A program made the translations under genes and the position numbers. DNA of 53,527 bases from Priapulus caudatus (taxonomy: Eukaryota; Priapulida; Priapulimorpha; Priapulimorphida; Priapulidae), in the NCBI RefSeq assembly GCF_000485595.1, contig NW_014577074.1, positions 1,404,190 to 1,457,716 on the forward strand. The letters are read 5' to 3'. The notes under the pieces are model-generated. The model had not been told where the DNA came from, searched no databases, and saw only the letters and a program-made list of their open reading frames with translations. This document shows positions 1 through 12,492 of the stretch, piece after piece. How positions within the stretch are numbered: position 1 is the stretch's first letter; every line of letters begins with the position of its first letter.

Positions 1-87
<87 letters not shown>

Positions 88-135
88 GCACTCACACCCC
101 AAACACACGCGCACGGACGCACGCACCCACCGCAC

Positions 136-188
<53 letters not shown>
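1..188. repeat. CA microsatellites
   Basis: (CA)n at 1-83 and 139-188, with CACGCA-rich sequence between them and continuing to about 300. Confidence 0.98.
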
Positions 189-192
<4 letters not shown>

Positions 193-299
193 CATGCACA
201 CGGCGTACGCGCACACACCAACACACGTGCACTCACTTACGCACGCATGCACGCACTCACGCTCGCTCACACGAACGCAGGCACGCACGGATGTGCACA

Positions 300-3219
300 C
301 ACGCTTACGTGTGATTCTCATTCGAAATGCTATAGACCAACATCCGATATTGCTGGTAATTATTTATTTCCGACATGGCAAATTTCACAGTTGTTCCGAA
401 TTATAACGGCCACGTAACGTTTTGCACAAAAGCGTACTCACTACTTCCGACTAACATCTCTGACACGTAACACTTTCTCAAACAAGCATAATTAGACAGC
501 AGCATTTTGCATCTTCTCGGCTAAAATTTCCAGGCGTCGTTGTCAGAAACATAACTAATTATGTACCTAAGAATCTAATATGTCGTAACTTTTTAACTGA
601 AGTGTTGTACAACAGTCGTGCCATTTTAGACTTATGATAGCCATAACTATTTATGTTTCTAACAACGGGCCAGCGATTCAGAATTTTAATCGGCATTAAT
701 TATTATTTATTCGGAATAAATTTTGAATATTCTTTCGCCGTTCGATCGGTCAATAAATCGTTGAAACTGTTCACGCCGATATGCTTCGATACCAAAACAT
801 TGGGTGGGATTGGTAGAAACTTAGTGATGCGCACAATTTAAATACGGTGTAAAACAGAAAGCTCTCATCAGACGTATAATATGATGTACAAAAATCGAGG
901 GCATGTACGAAGAAGTAGCTACTAGGAATTACACATCCGGCTCTTTCTGCATTCTAGAATTATACCAGTAATTGTTCCCGTAATTTATGCTCACCAATGT
1001 ACATATATATATATATATATGTATCTAATGAGGAACGACATCGTAACATTTGCTATCTTCACATTGCTACCAGTAAACGATGGCATAGAGCTTGAGTTTG
1101 ATTCACACACAAATATATACGTTATAAGCAATTTCAAAAGTCTGCATTACGTTATAATGAATATTCACTCCGTTATAATGATAACACGATCTATGTAAAT
1201 CTGTTCGCAACTCGTAATTGGAGATCGGCTTTTTAATTTTCTTAGAAATTGAATAGACTAGAAAATGTGATAGCCCGCACAAGGTTACGCTTGCACCTAT
1301 AGACAACAAACTTGTATAGCCACTAAGTATACGGGCCGCGCTCTGTGCAAAACCATAACCAAGACAAATATGCATCTTCTTATGAAATCGATATGACCGC
1401 TGGTTATGTACGTGATTCTACTTAGACAGTTAAAATTGTTCTCATAACTACCTATAGACTTCAACATCAAGAATAGTAACAAGTAACATTGAATATAACG
1501 ATTCTAACTATATGGTATCATGTACAGCCGACAGTGATAAAATCATCAATCATCACTTGGATATACATATATATATATATATATAATAGACTCTACAGAA
1601 AATTATTATGATGGGATCAGAGTTTTATCGTCAAACTTGCAATCATCAAACTTTGTGTTTGTTTAAACTATATCGCAGACGCATGCACATACGTGCGATG
1701 CGAGTAGAGCGATTTTCACGCGGAGAGAACACGAATCATCTCGCAACCTTTATTCGATTCCACAATAATTTATCTGCTACGTGGTGCACTGGATCGATTC
1801 CATCTCTACATTACCATCTTACACTACGTAACCTGTCCGGCTACACTTAACAAATGCTGTATGGAAAGATGTTACGCATGTAATTATCTACATATTTGGT
1901 ATATGTGTGTAAAACATTCAAATGTATCTATGGATCTGCCAGCGACTTTTGCGAGGTTACGGGTTAGACATCGGATGCCGCGTAATCGACGTTGCCATTT
2001 CCATCTATCGGTGCATGTAGATACGATAAGACCGCTAGCCAGGTCTTCTAAATAGTTTATCTATTTGAAATTGTTACATAAATTAATACATGGCGTCACG
2101 TAGCAAGGCCGACCTGTCATTGGTCAGATGCGAATACGGGTGCATGACAGTGTAATAACAAACCACGCACTTGCGCCGTTTTTGGCGACGACTGCGCCAA
2201 CAACACCACTGGTACGACACGAGGAAAAACAACTCGAAGCAGTGTAGAAAAACTAACGGGGTGAACCATGTGCACGTACGCAAATTATATCATGAAGGGT
2301 ACGCTGAGTGCCAGATACGGATTGACACAGAAAAATAAAACAACCAATCTAAAAAAAAGAAAGAATGCCACTGAATATCCTCAATATAGAAGGCGTGTAA
2401 GTGCCACGCCTTTTAAGGAATTGGAATGTGATAGCTAACTATATGAAAGAAGAGCATGGACGTCGCGGAATGTGACATCAGCGACGTAAAGGAAGCCATC
2501 CTCTACATTATATCAAGATATTACCAACACGAAAAAAGACGACAACAGCGACACGCGCGGAGATCTGATTAATATAGCGCAATCCAGGGGCTAGCACAGC
2601 GCACCAGTATTGGTAGCAATATGTATAGGAACAACGTAGACTACGAGATGATCCAACACTAGGCTTGAAACGTGGGACTGACACAGCCCGGTAACTCTGT
2701 AGTACAAGAAGCCGACAGGGTTAACAACAATACGAATTACATTGAAAACGGTAGAATCGCTATATGATTAATAGACAACACCATTCTACAAATTTGAAAC
2801 CATCCACCCTCTGTGTTTAATAACGTGACGATTCTATACACCTGTATACCAATGTTCAACAACGACACTTGTATTATATGGCTATGCAAAAGTTAAAATA
2901 TATAAGCCTATAAATAAAACATAAGATAGAACAGTAGAGTAACGAGCTCTATTACACTCAGTTGCTGCTTGCTTTTTCACGTTAACATAATTATAATAAC
3001 ACGCTCAAGAACAGCAATGATCTCTTTCCCAACAACATAACAATTCGTTATCCATTATAACTTGCGTAGATCTCAAATTCTCATAGACTCATGTACAAAT
3101 ATCCGGTTGAGACTTGTCTATAGTCTAGTCATTGGTCACTCTAAATGGTATCCACGACAGTGCATACAAAGTAAGCAGGAAACATGAAGTTCATTCAAAC
3201 AGTTTCCTTGTATATTTAC
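300..3219. other. 3' flank of EAAT, no gene recognised
   Basis: AT-rich sequence with short AT runs at 1,003-1,020 and 1,562-1,585. All open frames are short and unlike known proteins. Confidence 0.6.
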
Positions 3220-3224
3220 ATGTA

Positions 3225-3273
<49 letters not shown>

Positions 3274-3309
3274 GTGTAAGTGTAAGTGTAAGTGTAAGTG
3301 TAAGTGTAA

Positions 3310-3367
<58 letters not shown>

Positions 3368-3368
3368 T
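3220..3368. repeat. TATGTG hexanucleotide microsatellite, copy A
   Basis: (TATGTG)n with an internal block of GTGTAA variants at about 3,276-3,312 that copy B (11,336-11,430) lacks. It marks the left edge of the duplicated block. Apparent proteins of alternating residues here are repeat artefacts. Confidence 0.95.
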
Positions 3369-3648
3369 GTGCTATGATGTATTGTATGTGCTATGTGTAA
3401 TGCCTGTATGTCGTATGTGGTATGCTGGTATGTGTATGCTTTAGTGTATGGTATATGTATATGTATTATTATGAATAATGTATATGTAAATGTAATAGGC
3501 ATATGATAAATGTATATGCTATACGCTATATCGCTCTATATAAACGTATAATTATGCGTATTATTAATCACGCTATGTTGCCCGTATACACGCCAGTATA
3601 ATATACTCGTCATATATATAGGCCTATATATATACCATATACATATAG

Positions 3649-3688
<40 letters not shown>

Positions 3689-4262
3689 CAGGATAATATA
3701 ATACGCATGTTAGCATGTGGCCTTATATTCTCAGCGATATATAGCTAAGCGCCTATGTACACGTATTTATTCGACGGTGTACGTGCTGCATGTTTACGCG
3801 GTGCGCAAATGTGCATGTCTGCATAGTTTGCTCCGCTGTGCGCCCTGCCCGTGAGCGCGCGCAGAAACCATATCTACCATACATACATAGTGATTATGTA
3901 CATTGCGTTAGGTGCCATCGTGCACACAACACCAAATATCAATAATGCAGATCACATGCGGTGTGCGGCTTCATGATCTACCGTGCTCTGCCAGATAATC
4001 ACTGATCACACGTTACGAACCACATCAGCCGAAACAATATCATATCAAGCGCCAATAGTTGTAGCTATATATTAGCCGAGCGACTACGAAAAACGTGACT
4101 ATGGATCATGCGACAGGCAGCATCCATTGATGAGCAGGCCAGCATCCTGAGGCAGCATCACGTTGATTGAATTAGTCAGTGCGCCTGGCCTGATACACCA
4201 TCTATTCGCTCGCCGCTCCCTAACGAGTAAACATACGAGTTCCCTCAGCCGGGGCGCGCCCT

Positions 4263-4559
4263 CTATATTGGAGTCTCGCAGTTCCTCGGGTTTGCCGCTG
4301 CAGACGGCGCCGCCGGTGGCGTTCGTGCTGTGTTTCTGTTTGCTCAGCGGTTTCATCGTCGTCGACAACTGGCGTCGCCATAGTAATGTGTTTGCGTTGC
4401 TAAGGTGCTAATGGGTGTCGGGGCGTATTCGCGCTGCTGCTGCTTGCTGCACTGCTCCATGCGGCATCCAGTTTTGGCAGCTCCGCTTTGGAGAGGTGAT
4501 AGACGAATGCCAGCCCGTATGCATCACCTAGCACGTTGATCGACGTCCGAAGCGGTTCC
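4263..4559 (-). pseudogene. EAAT exon 9, copy A (indel-broken)
   Basis: Aligns with copy B 12204-12492: acceptor CTTCAGGG at about 4559, DNA for the [12 protein letters not shown] stretch, the alanine-rich tail and a TAG at 4263-4265. It is 297 nt against 289, with several insertions, so no single frame reads through. Either a decayed downstream duplicate or, more likely, unpolished sequence. Confidence 0.75.
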
Positions 4560-4569
4560 CTGAAGCAAC

Positions 4570-5325
4570 ACACGTGTAGTTGCGTTGTTTAGAACTGCAC
4601 AGACACTGTAGTGACGTTGTTAGAATCAAACACACGTGTAGGTACGTGTGTTAGAATCACAGGGACACGTGTAGGCGACGTGGTTAGAATCACAGACCGT
4701 TTAGCGACGTGGTTAGATCACGACACGTGTAGCGACTGGTTAGAATCCACAGACACGGGTTTTAGTCGACGTGGTTAGAATCACAGACACGTGACGACCG
4801 TGGTCAGAGAATCACAGACACGTGTAGCGACGTGGTTAGGAATCACAGACAAAGTGTAGCGACTCTGGTTAGAATCAAGACACGGCTAGCGACGTAGTTA
4901 GAATCACAGTACACGTGTAGTGAGACCGTGTCGGTTAGAATCAAACAGCACGTGTAGCGACCGTGTTAGATCACAGACACGTGTAGCTGACGGGTTAGAA
5001 ATCACAAGACACGCTGTTAGCGACGTGCTGTTAGAATCACATGACACGTGTAGCACAGTGGTTAGAATCACACACAACGATGTAGCGACGTGGTTAGTAA
5101 TCACAGACAAAACGTGTAGCGGACGTGGTTAGAGATCCAAAACACGTTATTAGCGACGTGGTTATAGAATCACAGACACACGTGAGCGGCGTGGTTTTAG
5201 AATCACGACACGTGTAAGCAACGTGATTAGAATCACAGATCACGGTGTAGCGACGGTGGTTAGAATCACAGACACGTTGTAGCGAACGTGGTTAGAATCA
5301 CAGGACACGGTGTAGCAACGTGGTT
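4570..5325. repeat. 30-bp minisatellite in EAAT intron 8, copy A
   Basis: Same 30-bp family, about 25 units, without an N gap but with many indels. It shows what probably fills the gap in copy B. Confidence 0.93.
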
Positions 5326-5959
5326 AGGACAACCTCCGCCGCCACACACGAACAAACAACGCGCGCGCGACGTGCACACAACATCACAACGTACGCCGAC
5401 GCCAAGCACGCACGTACGCTCGCATGGCAGCGGATGCATGCACAGCACGCTACGCACGGATAATTGGTAAAGTGACAATGCATACCCGATTTTTCTTATC
5501 GCTCATGTGAATATTACTTTTTATATTATGTTTCAACAAATATTATTTTTGCCAGATAAATACGAGCAAGCATCGAATGCAATAGTATCAAGACGTATAA
5601 AGTAAGGAATTCTATTATACGCTCTTGATAGTATTTAGGTTTGGGGAAATAGATTACAATGTCGAATATGCATTTAACCTCTGCAGTGATAAGTTTATTC
5701 TATTATTTATCCACTATCATTTTATTTTAGACCTATTTACACTAGGTAGATTTCTTAATATTTATTTTGCAAGCTTTGTCAGCTTTGTTTCTATTCAATG
5801 TTACGGCTGGAGAGTGGGTCTGTCAGAGCCACCCAACGGTGAGTAGCACACTTAGTTATGATATTACAAACTGTGTTATTAAATCTTATTTGTTTGCTAG
5901 CAAAAATATTGTTTATAATAGATAATAATTATTATTGATTATTATTATTCTACGCACAA

Positions 5960-6097
5960 TAACGCATGTCCACGGCCCACGATAACGGCTGACGTCCTGT
6001 GTAGGTAGTTCCTACGGCGGTCAGTACCCGCAGCATGGTGACCATTCCAGCGCTAGAATGCTGGCGGCGCCAATAGAAGCTGCAGTAGCGTCCAGAC
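5960..6097 (-). pseudogene. EAAT exon 8, copy A (indel-broken)
   Basis: Aligns with copy B 13804-13938 (HP2 and early TM8). Most of the SIGAAS..LVTM coding DNA is intact, but indels occur near both ends, at the TCTGACGGCT start and at the DWLL end. Boundaries are approximate to a few bases. Confidence 0.7.
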
Positions 6098-6342
6098 CTG
6101 TGAAGAAGTAATTCATGATTATAATATATCTATTTGGAATATAGATTGATAGAAACAAGATAGATACTTAATTCTAAAATGATTGATGCTCTACTGTTAT
6201 AATATCTCTATTTAGACAAGATCATATTGAAACTAAGAAAACGCTTGTGTTTTAATAGTGTTAAATTAGATTCAGATAACGCTCGCTGGCTACAAAAACT
6301 AAACTCTGAAGTAGAGGCCTCCTAGAAACTCTGTCTAATCAC

Positions 6343-6538
6343 CTGACAGTGATTATTTCGCCAATCGACAGATTGGACTCATTCATCGTGTGCAATAAAG
6401 ATGGCCGCCACGGCTTCGGTAGAAGAGCGGTACCAGTCCATGTTCACGGTTGGCCCAATGGCAGCACGAAACGCTGTCACCGTTTATCCACTGTTTCTAC
6501 TTCGAGGCAGCGAAATGTGATCGGCAGAGTTGCCAGAA
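6343..6538 (-). pseudogene. EAAT exon 7, copy A (indel-broken)
   Basis: Aligns along its whole length with copy B 14178-14372, including the DNA coding for NMDGT and the HP1 end, but small insertions and deletions break the frame (for example in the stretch matching [13 protein letters not shown]). Both splice sites are recognisable. Confidence 0.75.
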
Positions 6539-6657
6539 CTTGCAAGCGGATAGTGCAGCACCGTGACTAGTTCGTCCGAGTAATGCAGCCACGGAAGTAA
6601 TTACCCACCGTAAATTCCCGCAATTCATACCCGATATCATTACGGACAGTCTCTTAC

Positions 6658-6904
6658 CTTGATGCCGTACCCAGGGGCGTGATCCAGGCTGCAGCATTGC
6701 CCTTGCAGAAGGACAGCGGGTTGTTTCGCGTGATGAGGAAACAAACAGCAGCGAAGCGCGATCAGAGTAAAGCTGTATTCATCAAGACCGGAAATTGACC
6801 CGTGACCATATAAAGTCCAGCGGCTTTCGGCAGTCTCCGCATGCTCTCGAGTCTCCAAGATCTTTCCGGCAATCAGAAACATTCGATACCGAACGGCGAA
6901 TTAC
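6658..6904 (-). pseudogene. EAAT exon 6, copy A (indel-broken)
   Basis: Corresponds to copy B 14490-14723 but is 247 nt rather than 234. [10 protein letters not shown] can be read, followed by frame changes. The donor AAGGTAAGAG is kept. Excess length over the clean copy indicates insertion-dominated error. Confidence 0.75.
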
Positions 6905-7520
6905 CTGGAAGCAGAACAAGAATCATCGTATACGTCGCATGTTTCGATGATGTTCTATAACACCTTGAACATCACCTGTGATATAGTTTAGTACAATAGT
7001 AATGGCCATGAATCGAGGCGAATATTGTGCACTTTCTGTGATAGTAAATTGCCATTCTCCTTCCTTCGCTGATCACAAAAACTGTATCACACGACCACCA
7101 ATCGCAACCAGCACTGACACTTAAGCCTGTCGTCATATTGAAATATTGACGCTATCGAAAACCAGTATTTATCTGCTGCTCCAGACTGGCTGATATTTTA
7201 AAGTGAAAATGATTCCCTGTCCTCCGAAGGGTCTTGGTCACCATAGATCGTAAACATTATCATTTTTACTATACGATCAAGGCTTACTGCACCAGTAAAT
7301 ATATGACACATGCACATAAATCTCAATAATATATAAAAAATATTAAATTATAACTACAATTTACGTACTATTTACTATTTTTGATCGTTTCTTTTCTCAA
7401 ACGGAGTGCGCGTGTTTCTTCAAGAATGTCATCCATTGCGTACGTTTATGGAGCTTTATAATATTCTCGATGCGTGATAAAAAAGAGGCGATTGCGATCA
7501 CATTGCATGCCGGGCAGCGT

Positions 7521-7646
7521 ACACATGATGGAGGATCACTAATGCGCATGACGACTCGTTGAGGATCGTGAAGAACCGCGCCATCAGCGCGCCTCTCTCA
7601 TCGAGCTGATGGTTGATGCCGAACGCCGTGCAGAATACGATCAACC
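7521..7646 (-). pseudogene. EAAT exon 5, copy A (indel-broken)
   Basis: Matches exon 5 of copy [12 protein letters not shown] is readable at the start, after which frame shifts set in (extra bases in the ATCAGCG and ATGGAGG stretches). The acceptor TACAG|GGTTGATC is present, and the 37-bp array follows on its intron side exactly as in copy B. The lesions are mostly single-base insertions, so raw-read error is more likely than true decay. Confidence 0.75.
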
Positions 7647-9480
7647 CTGTACACACGTACACAGAAACATAAGAATGGATCAACTCTGTAACGCACGTAC
7701 ACAAGAACAGAATACGATAAAACCCCGTGCACACGTACACATGAAACAGAATACGATCATCCCTACGACACGGTACACGAAGAACAGAATACGTATCAAC
7801 CCCGTGCACACGTACAATGAACAGAAGACGATCAATCTGTACAGCCACTTTACACCATGAACAAGAAGACGATCAACTGTACAACACGTATTACAAGAAC
7901 AGAAGACGATCAACCCTGTACACACGTACCACGATGAACAAAAATACGACAACCCTGACACACGTACACATGAACAGGAATTTCGATCATCCCTGACACA
8001 CGGTACACAAAACAGAAGAAGATCATCCGCTGTAGCACACGGTACACCAAGAACAGAAGACGATCAACCCTGACATAGTATACAGAACAGAGACGAATAC
8101 CCTGTAAACACACGTACACAAGAACAGAAGACGATCAACCCTGCTTACACACGTACACGATGAACAGAATACGTATCAACCCGGTGCCACGTACACATGA
8201 CAGATACGATCAACCCTGTACAACGTACACCAAGAACAGAAGAAGATCAACCCTGTAACAGCGTATACAAGAACAGAGACGAATTCAACCCTCTACATAC
8301 GTACCACAAGAACAGAGACGATCAACCCTGTAAACACGGTACACAAGACAGAAGACGATCAACCCGTACACACGTATACAAGAAGCAGAAGACGATCAAC
8401 CCTGTATACCACGTACACCAAGAGCAGTAAGACTATCAACCCCTGATACACACGTACTCAAGAACAGAAGACGATCAACCCTGTAAACACGTACACAAGA
8501 ACAGAAAGACGATAACCCCTACACACGATACAAGAGCGGAGACATCAAACCTGCTACACACGTATACAAAGCGGAAGACGATCAACCCTGTACACACGTA
8601 CGCACGAACAGAACGATTCACTGTAAAAACGTACACAAGAACAGAGACGATAACCCTGACACACGTATACAAGAACAGAAGACATCAACCCTTACACACA
8701 GTATTCAACGCGGAAGACGATCACCCTGTACACAGTATACAAACAGAAGACGATACAACCCGTACACACGTATACAGAGGTGAAGACGATTCAACCCTGT
8801 ACACACTACACAAGACAGAAGACATCAACTCTGTACACATGACACAAGACAGAAGACGATCAACTTGCACGCCGTTACAAAGAACAGAGACGATAACCTG
8901 TACAACGTACACAAACAGACGTCACCCTACACCGCTACACAGAACAGGACGATCAACCGACAACGTACGCACGAACAGAAGCGATCAAACCTGTAAACAC
9001 TAACACAGAACAGAAAGACGATCAACCCTTACAAGTATACAAAGAACAAGAAGACGATCAACCCTGTAACCGTATAAGAAACAGAGACGATCAACCCTGT
9101 ACACACGTATACAAGGCGAGACGATCAACCCTGTACACACGTACGCACGAAAAGAAGCACGATCAACCTGTAAACACGTATACAGAGAACAGAAGACGAT
9201 CAACCCTGTACAGCACTATACCAAAACAGAGACGGATCAACCCTGTACACACGTATACAAGAGCGAAGACGTACCCTGTACACACGACACAAGACAGACG
9301 ATCAACTCTGTACACATGTACACAAAGAAGCAGAAGACGATCAACCTTGACACGCTACACAAGAAACAGAAGACGATCAAACCTACACACTACCAAGAAA
9401 GACGATAACCCTGGTCACACTACAAAACAGAAGACTATCAACCCCATTACAACACGTACACAAGAACACGTGCTACACTC
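7647..9480. repeat. 37-bp minisatellite in EAAT intron 4, copy A
   Basis: Same array as 15448-17300, about 49 units by length, in error-rich sequence. It abuts the copy A exon 5 start in the same way. Similar total length in both copies suggests duplication after the array had expanded, or two reads of one array. Confidence 0.93.
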
Positions 9481-10898
9481 GTCTCAATACGAAACGCCAT
9501 CTACATCCGTCACACATTACAACATGTTTAAAGCCTGTATATGATATATAATCATGTAAGTATTCTGTTTTAGTGTTTATTGAAAAATTACAATAGTTTG
9601 GGTTCGCATAGGCTGAAAGGTATTTAGTGGAACTGCGGAAATTTTTTCGGCAGAATATCGTAGAATGATGTATGCATCGATACGTACACACGCACGTACA
9701 TACATACGTATGTGTATGACACGTACATACGTATATAATAATACGTACAGTGTCGGCAGGTTTACGGTGCTCTTAAAAGCGGCGAGAGAGTTTAACGCGC
9801 GCGAATAGAAGAGCGACGAAATGTTAATGATCGCTTACAGCTATTGCGACAATGATTTCATTACCAAGTATAGCCACAGGGTGTGTTGCTTAATTTTAAG
9901 ATCATTAAGCGGGGTATTGACTAGCCAGCTTGTTGCGTTACTGACACATTACTGACGCACGAGTGTACGCTTCACTCATTAATACTTTCCTAACGATATT
10001 CGCATGTGGAGCAAATTTAAACGAATATTTCTAGAAGAAGGAAAATATAGGGGAAATGTCGTGTGTGATATACGTGTGTAGTTAGAGGTTGATCGGTGGG
10101 TGATTCTCCACCATGTTGCGCTATGTTGTAGTCCTCCATCGCTTCTCTATAGTATTCATGTAATCCATCATGTATTGCTAAACAAAGAATACATTGAGTA
10201 CGATGTGGCATTTGTAGAATTTAATGTTTTGCACAATTTTGTTGCTTATTGTTTCATTCGTCGACCAAACGTAATGATACTAGGATGCTGTGTTCAAATT
10301 GAGCTCTGCTACGTTTCATATAACAAAAATTATAATCGGCATGGACAACGCACGCCGTCATTGTCAACGTACATCGTTGTGGGCAATGCACACCGTCATG
10401 GTCAGCGTACATTGCCAGAGTTCCTGAGACATGTGCATTAATGTGTGATAATAATACGTGTCGGGTTGCCGCTCATGACCGAGGATTCACAATACCCGCA
10501 CCCTTGACGTGGCGAAAATGTTACAGCTTCAATACATTTTCTGTCTTTTCCGGTCTTTTTCAACGTTAACGGGTGGCGCAGCGAGCAAGCATCGATTACT
10601 TTGTTTCACCTCCGGTGATCAAGAGAGTATGATAGTGCGACGAAATCAAATTCGTTTCTTGTCTTAGGACGAGCAAACATTCTTGACACGCCCCTAGCCA
10701 TAACACGCCAAAATCCGTACTCAAAACCATTATATTGAACGCTTTTCATGCCATTCTAAGAAAAATAATTCATGAAATAATGCCAGTTGATAAAATCTTA
10801 CGATTGATGATAACTTTAACATTGTAGCAGCAGCATTAGAGGCATTAATATCCATAACACTTAAGCTCGTGTTGTAGGAGGTGCCACTACGACCTTAC
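9481..10898. other. EAAT intron 4 interior, copy A
   Basis: Non-coding. Includes a segment (9,690-10,015) that appears twice in copy B, and about 180 bp (10,018-10,198) absent from copy B. Confidence 0.8.
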
Positions 10899-11128
10899 CG
10901 AGTATGTTCGTGCCGCCCTTGAAGTCAAATTCTCGCACCAGAATCACTTCCTCTACAGCTTTTGTCGCGATAGTTGTTAGGTTAACGAGACCCGGCGCTA
11001 CAGTAGTCGCGTTGGTCAGGTTTGCTGCAATCACTTGTTTGATGAACTTTGGCTTCACTGTCTTGTTGACATACGTCGTCTGCGTGCTTTGAAAGCATGC
11101 CGTTACCAGATTTTCGGGAAGCATGTTC
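10899..11128 (-). CDS. EAAT: EAAT exon 4, copy A (clean, open)
   Basis: Encodes residues about 163-240: NMLPENLVTACFQ, then an extracellular loop with four N-glycosylation sequons (N184KT, N199LT, N202AT, N212LT), and EFDFKGGTNILG at the end. Acceptor GTCTGCAG|GAACATG, donor CTCG|GTAAGG; 230 nt, phase 2 to phase 1. It is intact, but on the coding strand it lies downstream of copy B exons 5-9, so it belongs to the second (3') copy. No exons 1-3 or promoter can be seen between the copies. Confidence 0.9.
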
Positions 11129-11335
11129 CTGCAGACAAGAACAAGAATTTCACTTAGTTCGTGAATGAAACGAACTAATGAAAATAATTAATTAGAAAAA
11201 ACGTCGAATAGTTCCGAAGAACTATTGAGGCATCGAAAGTAATACAACCTATCAAAATTTCAGTGTAATAAATAAGTGCTTCTAAAGATTACTTTCTCTC
11301 GCTGCTATTTAATAGTGTATCACTTAATTGTAATA

Positions 11336-11337
11336 TA

Positions 11338-11428
<91 letters not shown>

Positions 11429-11430
11429 GT
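11336..11430. repeat. TATGTG hexanucleotide microsatellite at the duplication junction
   Basis: About 15 perfect units immediately right of the copy A/B junction. Downstream of the EAAT stop on the coding strand. Confidence 0.95.
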
Positions 11431-11620
11431 TTAGTGTATGCGTATATGTATATGTATTATGAATATGTATATGTAAATGTAATAGGCATATGTAAATGTA
11501 TATGTATACGTATATGTCTATATAAACGTATAATTATGCGTATATTAATCACGTATGTGCGTATACACGAGTATAATATACTCGTATATATATAGGCCTA
11601 TATTATATACATATACATAT

Positions 11621-11659
<39 letters not shown>

Positions 11660-11728
11660 GATAATATAATACGCAGTTGTTAGAGTGGCTTATATTCTCA
11701 GGATATATAGTAGGCCTATGTACACGTA

Positions 11729-11734
11729 TTTATT
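11729..11734 (-). promoter_or_regulatory. Candidate polyadenylation signal for EAAT
   Basis: AATAAA on the minus strand about 470 bp after the stop codon. A common hexamer in AT-rich DNA, so only suggestive. Confidence 0.25.
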
Positions 11735-12203
11735 CACGTGTACGTGTGCATGTTTACGCGGGCAAATGTGCATGTGCATGTTTGCTCGTGTGCGGCTGCG
11801 TGAGCGCGCGCAGGTAAACCTATCTACATACATACATAGTATTATGTACATTGCTTAGGTGATCGTGCACACAAACAAATTCCAATAATTGAGATCAACA
11901 TGCGGTGTGGGCTTCATGATCTCCGTGCTCTGCAGATAATCACTGATCACCACCCTTCCGACCACTCAGCGAACATCATCATATCAAGCCGCCATGTTGG
12001 TAGCTATATATATAGCCGAGCGACTACGAAACGTGACTATGGGACATGCGACCAGGCAGCATCCATGATGAGCCAGGCAGCATCCTGAGGCAGCATCACG
12101 TTGATTGAATTAGCAGTGCGCCTGGCCTGCATACACCATCTATCCGCTCGCCGCTCCCCCTAACGAGTAAACCATCCGAGTTCCCTCAGCGTCGGGGCGC
12201 CCT

Positions 12204-12492
12204 CTATATCGGAGTCTCGCTGTCCTCCGGGGTTGCCGTGCAGACGGCGCCGGTGGCGTTCGTGCTGTTTGCTTTGCTCAGCGGTTTCATCTCGTCGACA
12301 ACTGCGTCGCCATAGTAATGTGTTGCGTTGCTAAGGTGATAATGGTGGTCGGGGGCGTATTCGGCTGCTGCTGCTGCTGCTACTGCTCCATGCTCGGCAT
12401 CCAGTTTTGCCAGCTCCGCTTTGGAGAGGTGATAGACGATGCCAGCCCCGTACGCATCACCTAGCACGTTGATCGACGTCCGAATGCGGTCC
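12204..12492 (-). CDS. EAAT: EAAT exon 9, copy B: TM8 substrate site and cytoplasmic tail
   Basis: Encodes residues about 470-565 and the stop TAG at 12204-12206. It starts [19 protein letters not shown], holding Asp471, Arg474, Thr475 and Asn478, the residues that bind the substrate amino and side-chain carboxyl groups in the family. The tail has an alanine run ([18 protein letters not shown]) and ends ETPI, which fits a class I PDZ-binding pattern (Thr at -2, Ile at 0). Acceptor GTGCTTCAG|GGACCG; 289 nt. The intron just upstream is the 30-bp minisatellite. Confidence 0.92.

Larger units (their letters stand above)
3220..11335. repeat. Tandem duplicate, copy A (about 8 kb)
   Basis: Repeats 11336-19350 in the same order and orientation: TATGTG microsatellite, EAAT exon 9, 30-bp minisatellite, hairpin, exons 8, 7, 6, 5, 37-bp array, intron 4, exon 4. 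About 3,370-9,480 carries dense small indels, mostly insertions, relative to copy B. About 9,690-11,335 is clean. The right end (TTAATTGTAAT) joins the TATGTG start of copy B at about 11,330-11,337. Confidence 0.9.

Noticed and set aside
4263-7646. Copy A exons as a decayed pseudogene by natural mutation
   Set aside because: Indels are as dense in introns and repeats as in exons and mostly insertions, which fits sequencing error better. I keep the pseudogene label only because the frame is broken as written.
7647-9203. Many short minus-strand frames reading VCTGLIVF
   Set aside because: Translations of the 37-bp array, which contains the exon 5 start; not separate genes.
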